NCBI GenBank assembly: GCA_965215165.1
Contig: CBDCCX010000006.1
Span: 248,001 to 312,000 of the forward strand
Source of the DNA: JANQRZ01 sp965215165
Lineage (GTDB): Bacteria; Bacteroidota; Rhodothermia; Rhodothermales; JANQRZ01
Length of the DNA: 64,000 bases
Direction of reading: 5' to 3'
Shown: one piece after another, positions 1 through 8,701 of the stretch
Numbering within the stretch: position 1 is the first letter of the stretch
How the letters are laid out: each line of letters starts with the position of its first letter
Translations under genes and position numbers: made by a program
The notes under the pieces: model-generated
What the model saw: the letters and a program-made list of their open reading frames with translations, nothing else
Told to the model about the DNA's origin: nothing
Databases searched by the model: none

Positions 1-110
1 CAGGGTTGGTGTGCGGCCGTCCTCTGGGCTCCCGGCTCACCGTCGCACTCGTGTATGCAGAGAGGGGTGTTTCTTCGCGTCGTCTGCACGGTGCCATGCC
101 ACCGGGTCTG

Positions 111-118
111 TATCTTTG
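111..118 (+). promoter_or_regulatory. putative -10/-7 element upstream of ffh
   Basis: TATCTTTG fits the Bacteroidota sigma-A consensus TAnnTTTG and lies about 110 nt before the ffh start at 228. I see no clear -33 TTG at the right distance, so the call rests on one element. Similar TAnCTTG words precede several other genes in this window. Confidence 0.35.
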
Positions 119-227
119 GCGCTGCCCAGTCCGGAACTTGCCGCGAGGGTCCGGCCGTGCTCGACGGCTCCGCCCCCGGCACTGCGACTCGCTCGCGGTC
201 TCCACCCCATCCTCCCCACTGCGCGCC

Positions 228-1580
228 ATGTTCGACAGCCTGTCCGACAAGCTCGACGCCGCCCTCAAGAACGTCAAGGGCCAGGGCAAGATCAACGAGC
301 TCAACATCGCCGAGACGATGCGCGAGGTCCGCCGCGCGCTGCTCGACGCCGACGTCAACTACCAGGTCGCCCGCGACTTCACCAACCGGGTCAAGGAGCA
401 GGCCACGAGCGAGGCCGTGCTGACGGCCGTCTCGCCGGGCCAGCAGTTCGTCAAGATCCTCTACGACGAGCTCGTCTTCCTGCTCGGCGACGTCCACGTG
501 GACCTCAACAAGCCGAAGCGCTCGCCCCAGGTGATTCTGGTGGCCGGCCTCCAAGGCTCGGGCAAGACCACCTTCAGCGCCAAGCTCGCCAAGCACCTCA
601 AGAGCAAAGGCCGCTCCCCGCTCCTGGCCGCCGCCGACGTCTACCGTCCGGCCGCCGTCGACCAGCTCGAGACCCTCGCGCGGGACATCAACGTCCCCGT
701 CTTCGCTCTCCGAGGGGACGACGGAGTGCCGCTCTCCGACGCCGTCCGCGTCGCCCGAGAGGCCGTCGCCGAGGCCCGCAAGAAGGGCCGCGACACCGTT
801 ATCATCGACACCGCCGGCCGCCTCCACGTCGACGAGCAGATGATGCAGGAGGTCGTCGACATCAAGACGGCCACCGAGCCCGACGAGGTGCTCTTCGTCG
901 TCGACTCGATGACCGGCCAGGACGCCGTCAACACCGCCAAGGCCTTCAACGACCGCCTCGACGTGGACGGCATCGTGCTGACCAAGCTCGACGGCGACAC
1001 GCGCGGCGGCGCGGCGCTCTCCATCCGCACGGTCGTCGAGAAGCCGATCAAGTTCGCCTCGATGGGCGAGAAGCTCGACGCCCTCTCGGAGTTCCACCCC
1101 GAGCGCATGGCCCAGCGCATCCTCGGCATGGGGGATGTGGTGACGTTCGTCGAGAAGGCGCAGGAGCAGTTCGACGAGAAGGAGGCCGAGAAGCTCCAGC
1201 AGAAGATCCGCAGCCAGGACTTCAACCTCGAGGACTTCTATACCCAGCTCCAGCGGATCAAGAACATGGGGTCGCTGAAGGACCTCCTCGGCATGATCCC
1301 CGGCGTCGGCAAGCAGATCAAGGACCTCGACGTCGAGGACGACGCCTTCGTCCACATCGAGGCCATCATCCAGAGCATGACGCCCGAGGAGCGCGCCAGC
1401 CCCGGCGTCATCAACGGCAGCCGCCGCCAGCGCATCGCCAAGGGCGCGGGCCTCCAGGTGCAGGACGTGAACCAGCTCCTGAAGCAGTTCCGCGAGATGA
1501 AGAAGATGATGAAGACGATGAGCAAGATGGCCTCGAAGGGCCGCACCGCCGACCTGAGCAGCCTCCTCGGAGGACGCTAG
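228..1580 (+). CDS. ffh: signal recognition particle protein Ffh
   Basis: Ffh is the SRP GTPase that binds 4.5S RNA and signal sequences and delivers ribosomes to FtsY and SecYEG. The 450-aa protein has an N domain (residues 1-90), a G domain with P-loop GLQGSGKTT (about 107-115), DTAGR and TKLDGDTRGG, and a methionine-rich M domain ending MKKMMKTMSKMAS. Length is normal. I chose ATG 228 (MFDSLSDKLDAAL) over the longer open frame from position 6, because Ffh proteins begin at this motif and the upstream stretch is unlike protein. It is followed by rpsP-rimM-trmD-rplS, a classical translation cluster. Confidence 0.97.
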   Translation: MFDSLSDKLDAALKNVKGQGKINELNIAETMREVRRALLDADVNYQVARDFTNRVKEQATSEAVLTAVSPGQQFVKILYDELVFLLGDVHVDLNKPKRSPQVILVAGLQGSGKTTFSAKLAKHLKSKGRSPLLAAADVYRPAAVDQLETLARDINVPVFALRGDDGVPLSDAVRVAREAVAEARKKGRDTVIIDTAGRLHVDEQMMQEVVDIKTATEPDEVLFVVDSMTGQDAVNTAKAFNDRLDVDGIVLTKLDGDTRGGAALSIRTVVEKPIKFASMGEKLDALSEFHPERMAQRILGMGDVVTFVEKAQEQFDEKEAEKLQQKIRSQDFNLEDFYTQLQRIKNMGSLKDLLGMIPGVGKQIKDLDVEDDAFVHIEAIIQSMTPEERASPGVINGSRRQRIAKGAGLQVQDVNQLLKQFREMKKMMKTMSKMASKGRTADLSSLLGGR

Positions 1581-1582
1581 CG

Positions 1583-1679
1583 CGTCCGTTTCTCGTTCCC
1601 GGTTCCTGGTCAGGGGCCGAGCCGAGGGCGGGGAACACAAAACTAGAAACGAACAACCCCAAACCAGAAACCCTCCCCC
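1583..1679. repeat. intergenic paired-arm micro-repeat, CGTTTCTGG class
   Basis: The whole ffh-rpsP gap is a left arm with TTTCTCGTT and GGTTCCTGG words, a GC-rich centre, and a right arm with ACTAGAAACGA and AACCAGAAACC. The arms are imperfect inverted copies and the right arm ends a few bases before the rpsP ATG. The same word family recurs at 5918, 21958 and 55703. Function is unknown; RNA from this gap could fold into a hairpin. Confidence 0.6.
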
Positions 1680-2750
1680 ATGGCAGTCAAACTCCGCCTG
1701 CGCCGGCTCGGCCGGAAACAGCTCCCCGTCTTCTCCCTCGTCGCCGCCGACAGCCGCAGCCCGCGCGACGGCCGCTTCATCGAGGACCTCGGCCGCTACG
1801 AGCCGGTCCGCGAGCCGGCCCAGGTTGCGCTCAAGGAGGACCGCATCCTGTACTGGCTCCAGCAGGGCGCGCAGCCGAGCCACACCGTGCGCAACCTCCT
1901 ATCGGACCAGGGGCTGATGCTCCAGCTCCACCTGCTCCGCAAGGGCAAGTCCGCCGAGGAGATCGAGCAGGCCGTCGCCGCCTTCCGCGCGCACCGCGCC
2001 GGGCAGGAGGAGACCGTCAAGACGACCGCCGCCGACCGCCGCCGCGAGGCCCTCGACGCCGAGCGCAAGGTCGCCGCCGCCGAGGCCAAGCGCCTCGAGG
2101 AGGAGCGCAAGGAGCGCGAGGCCGAGCTCGCCAAGCAGAAGGCCGAGGCCGAGGCGAAGGCACGCGAGGAGGCCGAGGCCGCCCGCAAGGAGAAGGAGGC
2201 CGCCGCCAAGGCTGAGATCGCCGCTGCCGCCGCCGCCGCAGCAGGCGAGAGCGCCGAAGGCAAGACCGATGCGGAGGTCGCCGCCGACGCCGCCGACGCC
2301 GACGCGATGGCCGCCAAGAAAGCCGACGAAGCCCGGCAGGAGGCGCTCGAGGCCGAGACCGCCGAGGTCCAGACCGATACGCCGGACGAGACCTCGCAGG
2401 GCGAAGCCCAAGAGGCCGCCACCACCTCGGCCGAGAACGCCGTCGAGGAGACAACCGAGAACGAGGCGCAGGAAGAAGCCGCCGACGCCGCGACCGAGCC
2501 GCCCATCACGGAGCCGCCCGTCGCCAAGCCGAACCCAGACGAGGTCACCGACGCCGACGCGGCTGCCGAGACCGACGCCGCCGACGTCCCCGACGAAGCG
2601 CCAGACGCCGCCGAAGAGCAGCCCGCCGCCGAAGCCGACACCTCCGACGCCGTCGCCGACGCGACCGGCGGGTCCGTCGCTGAGCAGGCCGCCGCCGGGG
2701 CCGACGACGGCAACCCGAATGCGAACACCGACGAAGAGAAAGACGCCTAA
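1680..2750 (+). CDS. rpsP: 30S ribosomal protein S16 with very long acidic C-terminal extension
   Basis: S16 is a primary binding protein of the 30S subunit. Residues 1 to about 85 are a recognisable S16 domain (MAVKLRLRRLGRKQLPVF, GRFIEDLGRYEP, DRILYWLQQGAQPS). Normal S16 is about 80-100 aa and Bacteroidota versions often carry a tail, but this one is 356 aa. From about residue 100 it is a charged Ala/Glu/Lys/Arg-rich probable coiled coil (to about 190), then an Ala/Asp/Glu/Thr-rich low-complexity acidic tail to the end. The extension stays in frame without stops and uses the same codons as its neighbours. It sits between ffh and rimM, the expected place. The role of the tail is unknown. Confidence 0.93.
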   Translation: MAVKLRLRRLGRKQLPVFSLVAADSRSPRDGRFIEDLGRYEPVREPAQVALKEDRILYWLQQGAQPSHTVRNLLSDQGLMLQLHLLRKGKSAEEIEQAVAAFRAHRAGQEETVKTTAADRRREALDAERKVAAAEAKRLEEERKEREAELAKQKAEAEAKAREEAEAARKEKEAAAKAEIAAAAAAAAGESAEGKTDAEVAADAADADAMAAKKADEARQEALEAETAEVQTDTPDETSQGEAQEAATTSAENAVEETTENEAQEEAADAATEPPITEPPVAKPNPDEVTDADAAAETDAADVPDEAPDAAEEQPAAEADTSDAVADATGGSVAEQAAAGADDGNPNANTDEEKDA

Positions 2751-2764
2751 GCCCGCCTCCCCGC

Positions 2765-3307
2765 GTGACCCCAACCAACACCGATAGCCTCTTGCTCGTC
2801 GGCACCTGTGGGCGTCCCCACGGCGTGCTCGGCGAGGTCAAGGTCATCCCCGAGACGGATGACCCGGAGCGCCTCGCGGCGTTGGAGCACGTGTTCGTCG
2901 GCACGACGGCCGAGACGGCGCGGCCACGCACGATCCAGGCCCTCCGGTTCCAGACCGTCAAGTACGGCCTCACGGCGCTCGTCTGCTTCGAGGGCGTCTC
3001 CGGGCGCGACGCCGCCGACGCTCTCCGCGGCCTCGGCGTCTGGGCCTCAGCGTCCGACCTGCCGCCGCTCGGCGAAGGCGAGGTGTTCGTCCACGACCTC
3101 CTCGGGCTCGCCGTGGTGACCGAAGAGGGCGAGCCGGTCGGGACCGTGGGCGATGTGCTCGAAGGAGGAGCGCAGCGCCTCCTCGTCGTCCGCCGGGAGG
3201 GCCACCCCGACGCGCTCGTGCCGGACGTGGCCGAGATCGTCACAGACGTAGACCTCGACGCGGGGCAGATCACCATCGACCCGCCGGACGGCCTGTTCGA
3301 TTTTTGA
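2765..3307 (+). CDS. rimM: ribosome maturation factor RimM
   Basis: RimM binds S19 and helps 16S processing and 30S assembly. The 180-aa protein has the N-terminal RimM barrel (LLVGTCGRPHGVLGEVKV) and the C-terminal PRC-type barrel (VFVHDLLGLAVVTEEGE, ALVPDVAEIV). The start is GTG 2765, 14 nt after the rpsP stop, with no better in-frame alternative. Gene order rpsP-rimM-trmD-rplS is conserved across bacteria and supports the call. Confidence 0.95.
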   Translation: MTPTNTDSLLLVGTCGRPHGVLGEVKVIPETDDPERLAALEHVFVGTTAETARPRTIQALRFQTVKYGLTALVCFEGVSGRDAADALRGLGVWASASDLPPLGEGEVFVHDLLGLAVVTEEGEPVGTVGDVLEGGAQRLLVVRREGHPDALVPDVAEIVTDVDLDAGQITIDPPDGLFDF

Positions 3308-3386
3308 TTTTGGACGGGGGATTTTGGACGGGGCCGAGCCCATCCAAAATCCAGAATCAGCACTCCAAAATCGACCTTGTTCTTTG
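3308..3386. repeat. intergenic paired-arm micro-repeat, GATTTTGGA class
   Basis: The rimM-trmD gap carries GATTTTGGACGGGG words twice on the left and CCAAAATCC / CCAAAATCG words on the right, around a GAGCCC core. The arms are imperfectly complementary. The rimM stop lies at the start of the left arm, and the trmD ATG follows the right arm directly. Relatives lie at 4494, 45475 and 56256. Confidence 0.6.
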
Positions 3387-4094
3387 ATGCGAATCGACCT
3401 TATCACCGCGCTCCCCAGCCTCGTCGCGGGGCCGCTCGAGCACTCCATCGTGCAGCGCGCCCAGACCAAGGGCTTGGTCGACATCCGGGTGCACGACCTC
3501 CGCGACTTTGCGGACGACAGGCACCGGACGATCGACGACTACCCCTTCGGCGGCGGCGGCGGGATGGTGCTCAAACCCGAGCCGCTCTTCGCGGCCGTTG
3601 AGCACGTCCGCGCCGAGTGGGGCGACGCCGAGGGCGAGGAGGAGGTCCTCTTCCTCACGCCCGACGGCGAGCTGCTCGACCAGCCGCTCGTGAACGCGCT
3701 CTCGCTCAAGGCCCGCCTCCTGCTGATCGCCGGCCACTACAAAGGCATCGACCAGCGCGTCCGCGACACCCTCGTGACGCGCGAGGTCTCGGTCGGCGAT
3801 TACGTGCTCTCCGGCGGCGAGCTGCCCGCCCTCGTCCTCACCGACGCGGTCGTGCGGCTCGTGCCCGGTGTGCTCGGCGACGCGCAGTCGGCGCTCTCGG
3901 ACTCGTTCCAGGACGGCCTGCTCGGCGCGCCGGTCTGGACGCGCCCGGCCGAGTTCCGCGGCGCGGCCGTCCCCGAGGTGCTCCTCTCCGGCGATCACGA
4001 CCGCATCCACACCTGGCGCGAGGCCGAGCGCCTCCGCCGCACGCGGCAGCGCCGCCCCGCCCTGCTCCCCGATTCGCTCGACTCTCTAGATTAG
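3387..4094 (+). CDS. trmD: tRNA (guanine-N1)-methyltransferase TrmD
   Basis: TrmD makes m1G37 in tRNAs using S-adenosylmethionine, which prevents +1 frameshifting. The 235-aa protein shows the SPOUT trefoil-knot sequence VGDYVLSGGELPALVLTD, the N-terminal MRIDLITALPSL and the GGGGGMVLKPEP loop. Length is typical. I chose ATG 3387 over a start 21 codons upstream (3324) because the longer version would translate the intergenic micro-repeat. It is part of the rpsP-rimM-trmD-rplS cluster. Confidence 0.96.
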   Translation: MRIDLITALPSLVAGPLEHSIVQRAQTKGLVDIRVHDLRDFADDRHRTIDDYPFGGGGGMVLKPEPLFAAVEHVRAEWGDAEGEEEVLFLTPDGELLDQPLVNALSLKARLLLIAGHYKGIDQRVRDTLVTREVSVGDYVLSGGELPALVLTDAVVRLVPGVLGDAQSALSDSFQDGLLGAPVWTRPAEFRGAAVPEVLLSGDHDRIHTWREAERLRRTRQRRPALLPDSLDSLD

Positions 4095-4139
4095 CCCGCG
4101 TGCCGCGTGCACGCTCCCACCCTGAAACCACCAACAATC

Positions 4140-4493
4140 ATGGCAAACGAACTGATGGACCTCGTCGCGGCGACGCAGCTTCGGGACGGCATTCCCGAGT
4201 TCAAACCCGGCGACACGGTCAACGTGCACGTCCGCGTCATCGAAGGCGACAAAGAGCGCATCCAGCAGTTCCAGGGTGTTGTCATCGCGCGCGGCGGGCA
4301 CGGCTCGACGAAGACCTTCACCGTCCGCAAGGTGTCCGGTGGCATCGGCGTCGAGCGCGTCTTCCCGCTCCACTCGCCGAAGCTGGCGAAGATCGAGCGC
4401 CTCCGCGAGGGCCGCGTCCGCCGCGCCAAGCTCTACTACCTCCGCGGCCTCCGCGGCAAGGCGGCCCGCATCCAGGAAAAAGGAAGAAAGTGA
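4140..4493 (+). CDS. rplS: 50S ribosomal protein L19
   Basis: L19 lies at the 30S-50S interface. The 117-aa protein has FKPGDTVNVHVRVIEGDKER, QQFQGVVIARGG, TFTVRKVSGGIGVERVFPLHSP and the terminal KLYYLRGLRGKAARI, all diagnostic. I chose ATG 4140 (MANELMD); an in-frame ATG 33 nt upstream adds residues not seen in the family. It is the last gene of the classical translation cluster. Confidence 0.97.
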   Translation: MANELMDLVAATQLRDGIPEFKPGDTVNVHVRVIEGDKERIQQFQGVVIARGGHGSTKTFTVRKVSGGIGVERVFPLHSPKLAKIERLREGRVRRAKLYYLRGLRGKAARIQEKGRK

Positions 4494-4578
4494 CTCGATT
4501 TAGGACTTCGGATTGGGGACTTTGGATTGGTCAGCATCCGAAATCCGAAATCTAAAACCACAAATCCAAAATCGAGCG
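4494..4578. repeat. intergenic paired-arm micro-repeat, GATTTTGGA class
   Basis: Left arm has CGATTTAGGACTTCGG and GGACTTTGGATTGG; right arm has ATCCGAAATCCGAAATCT and AAATCCAAAATCGAG. Read in reverse complement, the right arm repeats the left imperfectly. It fills the gap between rplS and the next gene, ending 3 nt before ATG 4579. Confidence 0.6.
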
Positions 4579-5328
4579 ATGCGTCTCGTCGTGCCCGACC
4601 TGCCTGCTGCGCTGTCCCTCGCCGAGGCGTGGGCCACGGCCGGGGCTGTCACGGCCTGGCAGACCGCTTCGCTCCGCGACGGCGAGCGCCTCGTCCGCAC
4701 CGGCGAGGCCGACCTCGCCTTCGTCCCGACGCTTGCCGTGCTGCGCGACCCGGACGCGTTCTCGGTCGTCCCAGGCGTCGCGCTCGTCGGGGGGGCTGGG
4801 GCACCGGTCCGGCTCCACGTCCGCAGCGCGCTCGACGCGGTCCACCGCGTCGGCATCGACCCGCGCTTCGCGCAGGAAGCGCTGCTCGCGCAAGTGATCT
4901 TGAAAGAGCTGTACGGCGCGCAACCGACGTTCGTCCCGCTCGACCCGGCGGCCTCGGTACCGGCCGACCTCGACGCGGTGATGACGGTGGGGGAGGACGC
5001 CTCGGGCGACGGCCTGGTGCTCGACCTCGGGCGCGAGTGGTTCGAGATGACGACGCGACCGTTCGTGTGGGCGCTGCTCGCCGCGCCGGCCGGCACGCTC
5101 TCGCCGGACGAGGCGCGGCCCCTCCAAGAGCTCGCGGCGGAGCACGACGCCCCGCCCGACGGCGGCACCGACCCCGGCATGGGCGGCGTCACGCTCGCCG
5201 GCTTCGCGCACGCCGGGCTCGACGAGTGGGTGGACCACCTGTTCTACCACCGCGCTCTCGAGGCGATGCCGGAGATTCCGTTCGTCGTCGTGCAGCCCGA
5301 GGACGAGGGCGAGTTAGGAATGGAGTAA
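4579..5328 (+). CDS. MqnA/MqnD-like periplasmic-binding-fold protein
   Basis: The 249-aa product resembles chorismate dehydratase MqnA of the futalosine menaquinone route: GEADLAFVPTLAVLRD matches the family's substrate-loop region and DLGREWFEMTTRPFVWALLAAP matches the hallmark DLG.EW....PFV.A.W segment. It is slightly short and divergent, and no other mqn gene lies nearby. It could equally be another solute-binding-fold enzyme. ATG 4579 was chosen because an upstream in-frame ATG (4513) lies in the micro-repeat. No signal peptide, so probably cytoplasmic. Confidence 0.55.
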   Translation: MRLVVPDLPAALSLAEAWATAGAVTAWQTASLRDGERLVRTGEADLAFVPTLAVLRDPDAFSVVPGVALVGGAGAPVRLHVRSALDAVHRVGIDPRFAQEALLAQVILKELYGAQPTFVPLDPAASVPADLDAVMTVGEDASGDGLVLDLGREWFEMTTRPFVWALLAAPAGTLSPDEARPLQELAAEHDAPPDGGTDPGMGGVTLAGFAHAGLDEWVDHLFYHRALEAMPEIPFVVVQPEDEGELGME

Positions 5329-5366
5329 AACCGCACAAGTCAACGAGATCATGGTGCGCTGCGCCT

Positions 5367-5440
5367 GTAGGGGCAAGGCGTGCCTTGCCCTGGTCGGGAA
5401 CGGCCCACGCCGGAGCCGGGCGAACGGCGTTCGCCCCTAC
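5367..5440. repeat. GTAGGGGC...GCCCCTAC palindromic element
   Basis: The element opens with GTAGGGGC, contains two inner palindromes (GGGCAAGGCGTGCCTTGCCC and GGGCGAACGGCGTTCGCCC) and closes with GCCCCTAC. It lies upstream of smpB. Related palindromes lie at 8764 and as a pair at 11566-11630. REP-like; no gene inside. Confidence 0.6.
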
Positions 5441-5473
5441 GTCTGTCCACCGTCTCACCGTCCACTGTCCACC

Positions 5474-5917
5474 GTGTCCGAAGGCATCAAAGTCATCATC
5501 ACGAATCGCCGCGCCCGCTACGAGTACGAGCTGCTCGACCGGGCGGAGGCGGGGATCGAACTGAAAGGCTCCGAGGTGAAGTCGCTGCGGGCGGGGAAGG
5601 TGAACCTGCAGGAGGCGTTCTGCGCCGTGGACGAGGCGGGGATGCAGCTCTTCAACTGCCACATCGCGCCCTACGGCCACTACGCCCACCACGAGCCGAC
5701 GCGCCCGCGCCGCCTGCTCCTCCACAAGCGCGAGATCGAGAAGTTCAAGAAGGGCACGGACCAGAAGGGGCTGACCATCGTCCCGCTCCGCCTCTACTTC
5801 AAAGCCGGCTGGGCCAAGATCGAGATCGCCCTCGGGCGCGGCAAGAAGCTCCACGACAAGCGCCGCGACATCGCCGACCGCGAGTCCAAGCGCCGCCTCG
5901 AACGAACGGGTTTATAG
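5474..5917 (+). CDS. smpB: SsrA-binding protein SmpB
   Basis: SmpB binds tmRNA and brings it to stalled ribosomes for trans-translation. The 147-aa protein has NRRARYEYELLDRAEAGIELKGSEVKSLR (SmpB barrel), GHYAHHEPTRPRRLLLHKREI, and the basic tail GRGKKLHDKRRDIADRESKR that inserts into the ribosome. I chose GTG 5474; the longer in-frame start (ATG 5351) would include the palindromic repeat upstream. Length is family-typical. The ssrA RNA itself was not seen in this window. Confidence 0.95.
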   Translation: MSEGIKVIITNRRARYEYELLDRAEAGIELKGSEVKSLRAGKVNLQEAFCAVDEAGMQLFNCHIAPYGHYAHHEPTRPRRLLLHKREIEKFKKGTDQKGLTIVPLRLYFKAGWAKIEIALGRGKKLHDKRRDIADRESKRRLERTGL

Positions 5918-5996
5918 TTTCTCGTTTCTGGTTTGTTGAACCCGGCCAAATGTGCTCAACTAGAAACGAAAAACCAGAACCAGAAACAAAGAGCGA
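5918..5996. repeat. intergenic paired-arm micro-repeat, CGTTTCTGG class
   Basis: Left arm TTTCTCGTTTCTGGTTTG, centre CCCGGCC, right arm ACTAGAAACGAAAAACC followed by AGAACCAGAAAC. It fills the smpB-tyrS gap completely and ends just before ATG 5997. The clearest example of this class in the window. Confidence 0.65.
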
Positions 5997-7205
5997 ATGA
6001 CCTTTCCCCCCCTCGACGAGCAGCTCGCGCAGATCCGGCGCGGCACCGCGCAGATCATCCCCGAGGAAGCCCTCGCCGAGAAGCTGAAGCGGGCCGAAGC
6101 CACCGGCACGCCGCTGACGGTCAAGCTCGGCTGCGACCCGAGCCGGCCGGACCTCCACCTCGGCCACGCCGTCGTGCTGCGCAAGCTGCGGCAGTTCCAG
6201 GATCTGGGGCACACCGCCGTCCTGATCGTCGGCGACTTCACCGGCATGATCGGCGACCCGAGTGGCAAGAGCAAGACGCGCCCTGCACTGACGCTGGAGG
6301 AGACGCGCGCCAACGGGCAGAGCTACTTCGAGCAAGCCTCAAAAATCCTCGACCCGGACAGAGCCACGATTCGCTACAACGGCGACTGGCTCGGCCGGAT
6401 GAGCTTCGCCGATGTGATCCGCCTCGCCTCGGGCTACACCGTGGCGCGGATGCTCGAGCGCGACGAGTTCGAGAACCGCTACAAGGCGGGCGAGCCGATC
6501 TCGGTCCACGAGTTCCTCTACCCGCTCGCCCAGGCCCAGGACTCGGTGGAGCTGGAGGCGGACGTGGAGCTGGGCGGGACGGACCAGACCTTCAACCTGC
6601 TCGTTGGGCGTGACATCCAGAGCGCCGCTGGGCAGGAGCCCCAGGTCTGCCTCACGATGCCGCTCCTGGAGGGCACCGACGGCGTCGAGAAGATGTCGAA
6701 GTCGCTCGACAACTACATCGGCCTCGCCGAGCCGCCGGAGCAGATGTACGGCAAGACGCTCTCGATCCCCGACGAGATGATCTACCGCTACTTCGAGCTG
6801 GCGACCGACGCGCCGACCGAGCGCCTCCCCGAGCTGAAGCGGGTCGCCGACGAGAATCCGCGCGACGCCAAGCACGAGCTGGCGCACACCATCGTCCAGA
6901 TGTACCACGGGGCCGAGGCCGCTCAGGCCGCCCGGGCCCACTTCGAGAAGACCGTGATCCAGGGCGGCGTCCCGGACGAGATGCCGGAGGTGTCCGTCCA
7001 GTCGGAGACCATCGGGATCGTCGAGCTGATGCGGCAGGCGGGGTTCGCGGACTCGAACGGCGCGGCCCGGCGGCTCGTGCAGCAGAACGCGGTCTCCGTG
7101 GACGGGGAGAAAGTCGCCGATGCGGCGGACGAGGTCGCGCTCGGGGGCGGACCGGTGGTGCTCAAGGTCGGCAAGCGGCGGTTCGCGCGCGTCGTGCGGG
7201 CGTAG
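5997..7205 (+). CDS. tyrS: tyrosyl-tRNA synthetase
   Basis: The 402-aa class I synthetase charges tRNA-Tyr. The HIGH-like motif is PDLHLGHAVVLRKLRQFQDLG (around residue 52) and KMSKS occurs at about residue 232. The tyrosine-site region is GTDQTFNLLVGRD. The C terminus (about 335-400) is an S4-type RNA-binding domain (SNGAARRLVQQNAVSVDGEKV). ATG 5997 directly follows the right arm of the micro-repeat. This is the TyrRS form with a shorter C-terminal linker. Confidence 0.96.
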   Translation: MTFPPLDEQLAQIRRGTAQIIPEEALAEKLKRAEATGTPLTVKLGCDPSRPDLHLGHAVVLRKLRQFQDLGHTAVLIVGDFTGMIGDPSGKSKTRPALTLEETRANGQSYFEQASKILDPDRATIRYNGDWLGRMSFADVIRLASGYTVARMLERDEFENRYKAGEPISVHEFLYPLAQAQDSVELEADVELGGTDQTFNLLVGRDIQSAAGQEPQVCLTMPLLEGTDGVEKMSKSLDNYIGLAEPPEQMYGKTLSIPDEMIYRYFELATDAPTERLPELKRVADENPRDAKHELAHTIVQMYHGAEAAQAARAHFEKTVIQGGVPDEMPEVSVQSETIGIVELMRQAGFADSNGAARRLVQQNAVSVDGEKVADAADEVALGGGPVVLKVGKRRFARVVRA

Positions 7206-7225
7206 GCCGACGGCCCCTGCTCAGC

Positions 7226-8701
7226 CTACCCGGCCCAGCCGAGCGTCCGCTCGACGGCGCGGTGCCAGACGGCCAGCCGCTCGGCGCGCTCGGCGTCCGC
7301 CATCGCCGGCTCGAACCGGGCCTCGGCCTGCCACCGTGCCCCGAGGTCGTACACGCCGGCCGCGAGGCCGGCCAGGAGCGCCGCGCCCCACGCCGTGGTC
7401 TCGACGTTCGCGGGGCGCTCGACGGGGACGCCGAGGAGGTCGGCCTGGAACTGCATCAGCAGGTCGTTCGAGGCGGCGCCGCCATCGACGCGGAGCGCGG
7501 CCAGGGGCTGGCCGGCATCGGCCTCCATCGCGGCCAGCACGTCGCGCGTCTGGAAGGCGAGGCTCTCGAGCGTGGCCCTCGTGAGATGCGCCGCCGTCGT
7601 GCCGCGCGTCAGGCCGAAGACCGCGCCGCGGGCGTGCGGGTCCCAGTGCGGCGCGCCCAGCCCGGTGAAGGCCGGGACGACGACGACCCCGCCGGTGTCC
7701 GGCACGCTCGCCGCCAGGCGCTCCGAGGCGGCGGCGGTCTCGATGATCCCGAGCTCGTCGCGGAGCCACTGCACGGCCGCCCCGGCGACGAAGACCGAGC
7801 CCTCGAGCGCGTACACCGGCCCGTCGCCGCTGCTGCCCAAGTCCCACGCGAGCGTCGTCAAGAGGCCGTGCTCCGAGGCGACCGGCGTCGCGCCCGTGTT
7901 CATCAGCATGAAGCAGCCCGTGCCGTAGGTGTTCTTCGCCAGGCCCGGCTCCAGGCAGGCTTGCCCGAAGAGCGCCGCGTGCTGGTCCCCCGCGATCCCG
8001 CTGATCGGCACCGACCCGCCGAAGAGCGCGGTCTCGCCCACGTGCCCGCTGCTCGGGACGACGGTGGGGAGGACGGACCGAGGGATACGGAGGGCGTCGA
8101 GGAGCGTGTCGTCCCACTCGAGCCGGTGGATGTCGAAGAGGAGGGTGCGCGAGGCGTTCGTGACGTCGGTGACGTGCACCCGGCCGCCGGTGAGGTTCCA
8201 GACGAGCCACGCGTCGACGGTGCCGAAGGCGAGCTCGCCGCGCTCGGCCCGGTCGCGTGCGCCGTCGGTGTGTTCGAGGAGCCAGGCGAGCTTGGTGCCG
8301 GAGAAGTAGGGGTCGGCGCGCAGGCCCGTCGCGCGGCGGAGGTACTCGCCGTGCGCGGCGTCGAGGCGGGCGCAGGCGTCGGCGGTGCGGCGGTCCTGCC
8401 AGACGATGGCGGGCGCGACCGGCTCGCCCGTCGCCCGGTCCCAGAGGACCGTCGTCTCGCGCTGGTTCGTGATCCCGATGGCCGCGATCTGCCCAGGCCC
8501 GACGCCCGCTTCGCGGAGCGCGGCCTCGGCCGTGGCGCGCTGCGTCTGCCAGATCTCGGCCGCGTCGTGCTCCACCCATCCCGGTCGGGGAAAGTGTTGG
8601 GCGAACTCCTGCTGGGCACGAGCGATGACGGTGCCGTCGGCGTCGAAGAGGAGGGCGCGGGAGGACGTGGTGCCCTGGTCGAGGGCGAGGACGTGGGACA
8701 C
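7226..8701 (-). CDS. glpK: glycerol kinase
   Basis: Glycerol kinase phosphorylates glycerol to glycerol-3-phosphate. The 491-aa product begins VSHVLALDQGTTSSRALLF (FGGY phosphate-binding loop) and contains TNQRETTVLWDRATGEP, GVVVVPAFTGLGAPHWDP and RVDGGAASNDLLMQFQAD, typical of GlpK. GTG 8701 starts the conserved N terminus; the open frame runs further upstream without family similarity. Nearby there is no glpF or glpD. It is transcribed against tyrS and divergently from the gene at 8909. Confidence 0.94.
   Translation of the reverse strand: MSHVLALDQGTTSSRALLFDADGTVIARAQQEFAQHFPRPGWVEHDAAEIWQTQRATAEAALREAGVGPGQIAAIGITNQRETTVLWDRATGEPVAPAIVWQDRRTADACARLDAAHGEYLRRATGLRADPYFSGTKLAWLLEHTDGARDRAERGELAFGTVDAWLVWNLTGGRVHVTDVTNASRTLLFDIHRLEWDDTLLDALRIPRSVLPTVVPSSGHVGETALFGGSVPISGIAGDQHAALFGQACLEPGLAKNTYGTGCFMLMNTGATPVASEHGLLTTLAWDLGSSGDGPVYALEGSVFVAGAAVQWLRDELGIIETAAASERLAASVPDTGGVVVVPAFTGLGAPHWDPHARGAVFGLTRGTTAAHLTRATLESLAFQTRDVLAAMEADAGQPLAALRVDGGAASNDLLMQFQADLLGVPVERPANVETTAWGAALLAGLAAGVYDLGARWQAEARFEPAMADAERAERLAVWHRAVERTLGWAG

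Noticed and set aside
11..2215. 734-residue open frame overlapping ffh and rpsP in another frame
   Set aside because: Arg/Pro-rich shadow frame typical of high G+C; the real genes are in the other frame with clear motifs.
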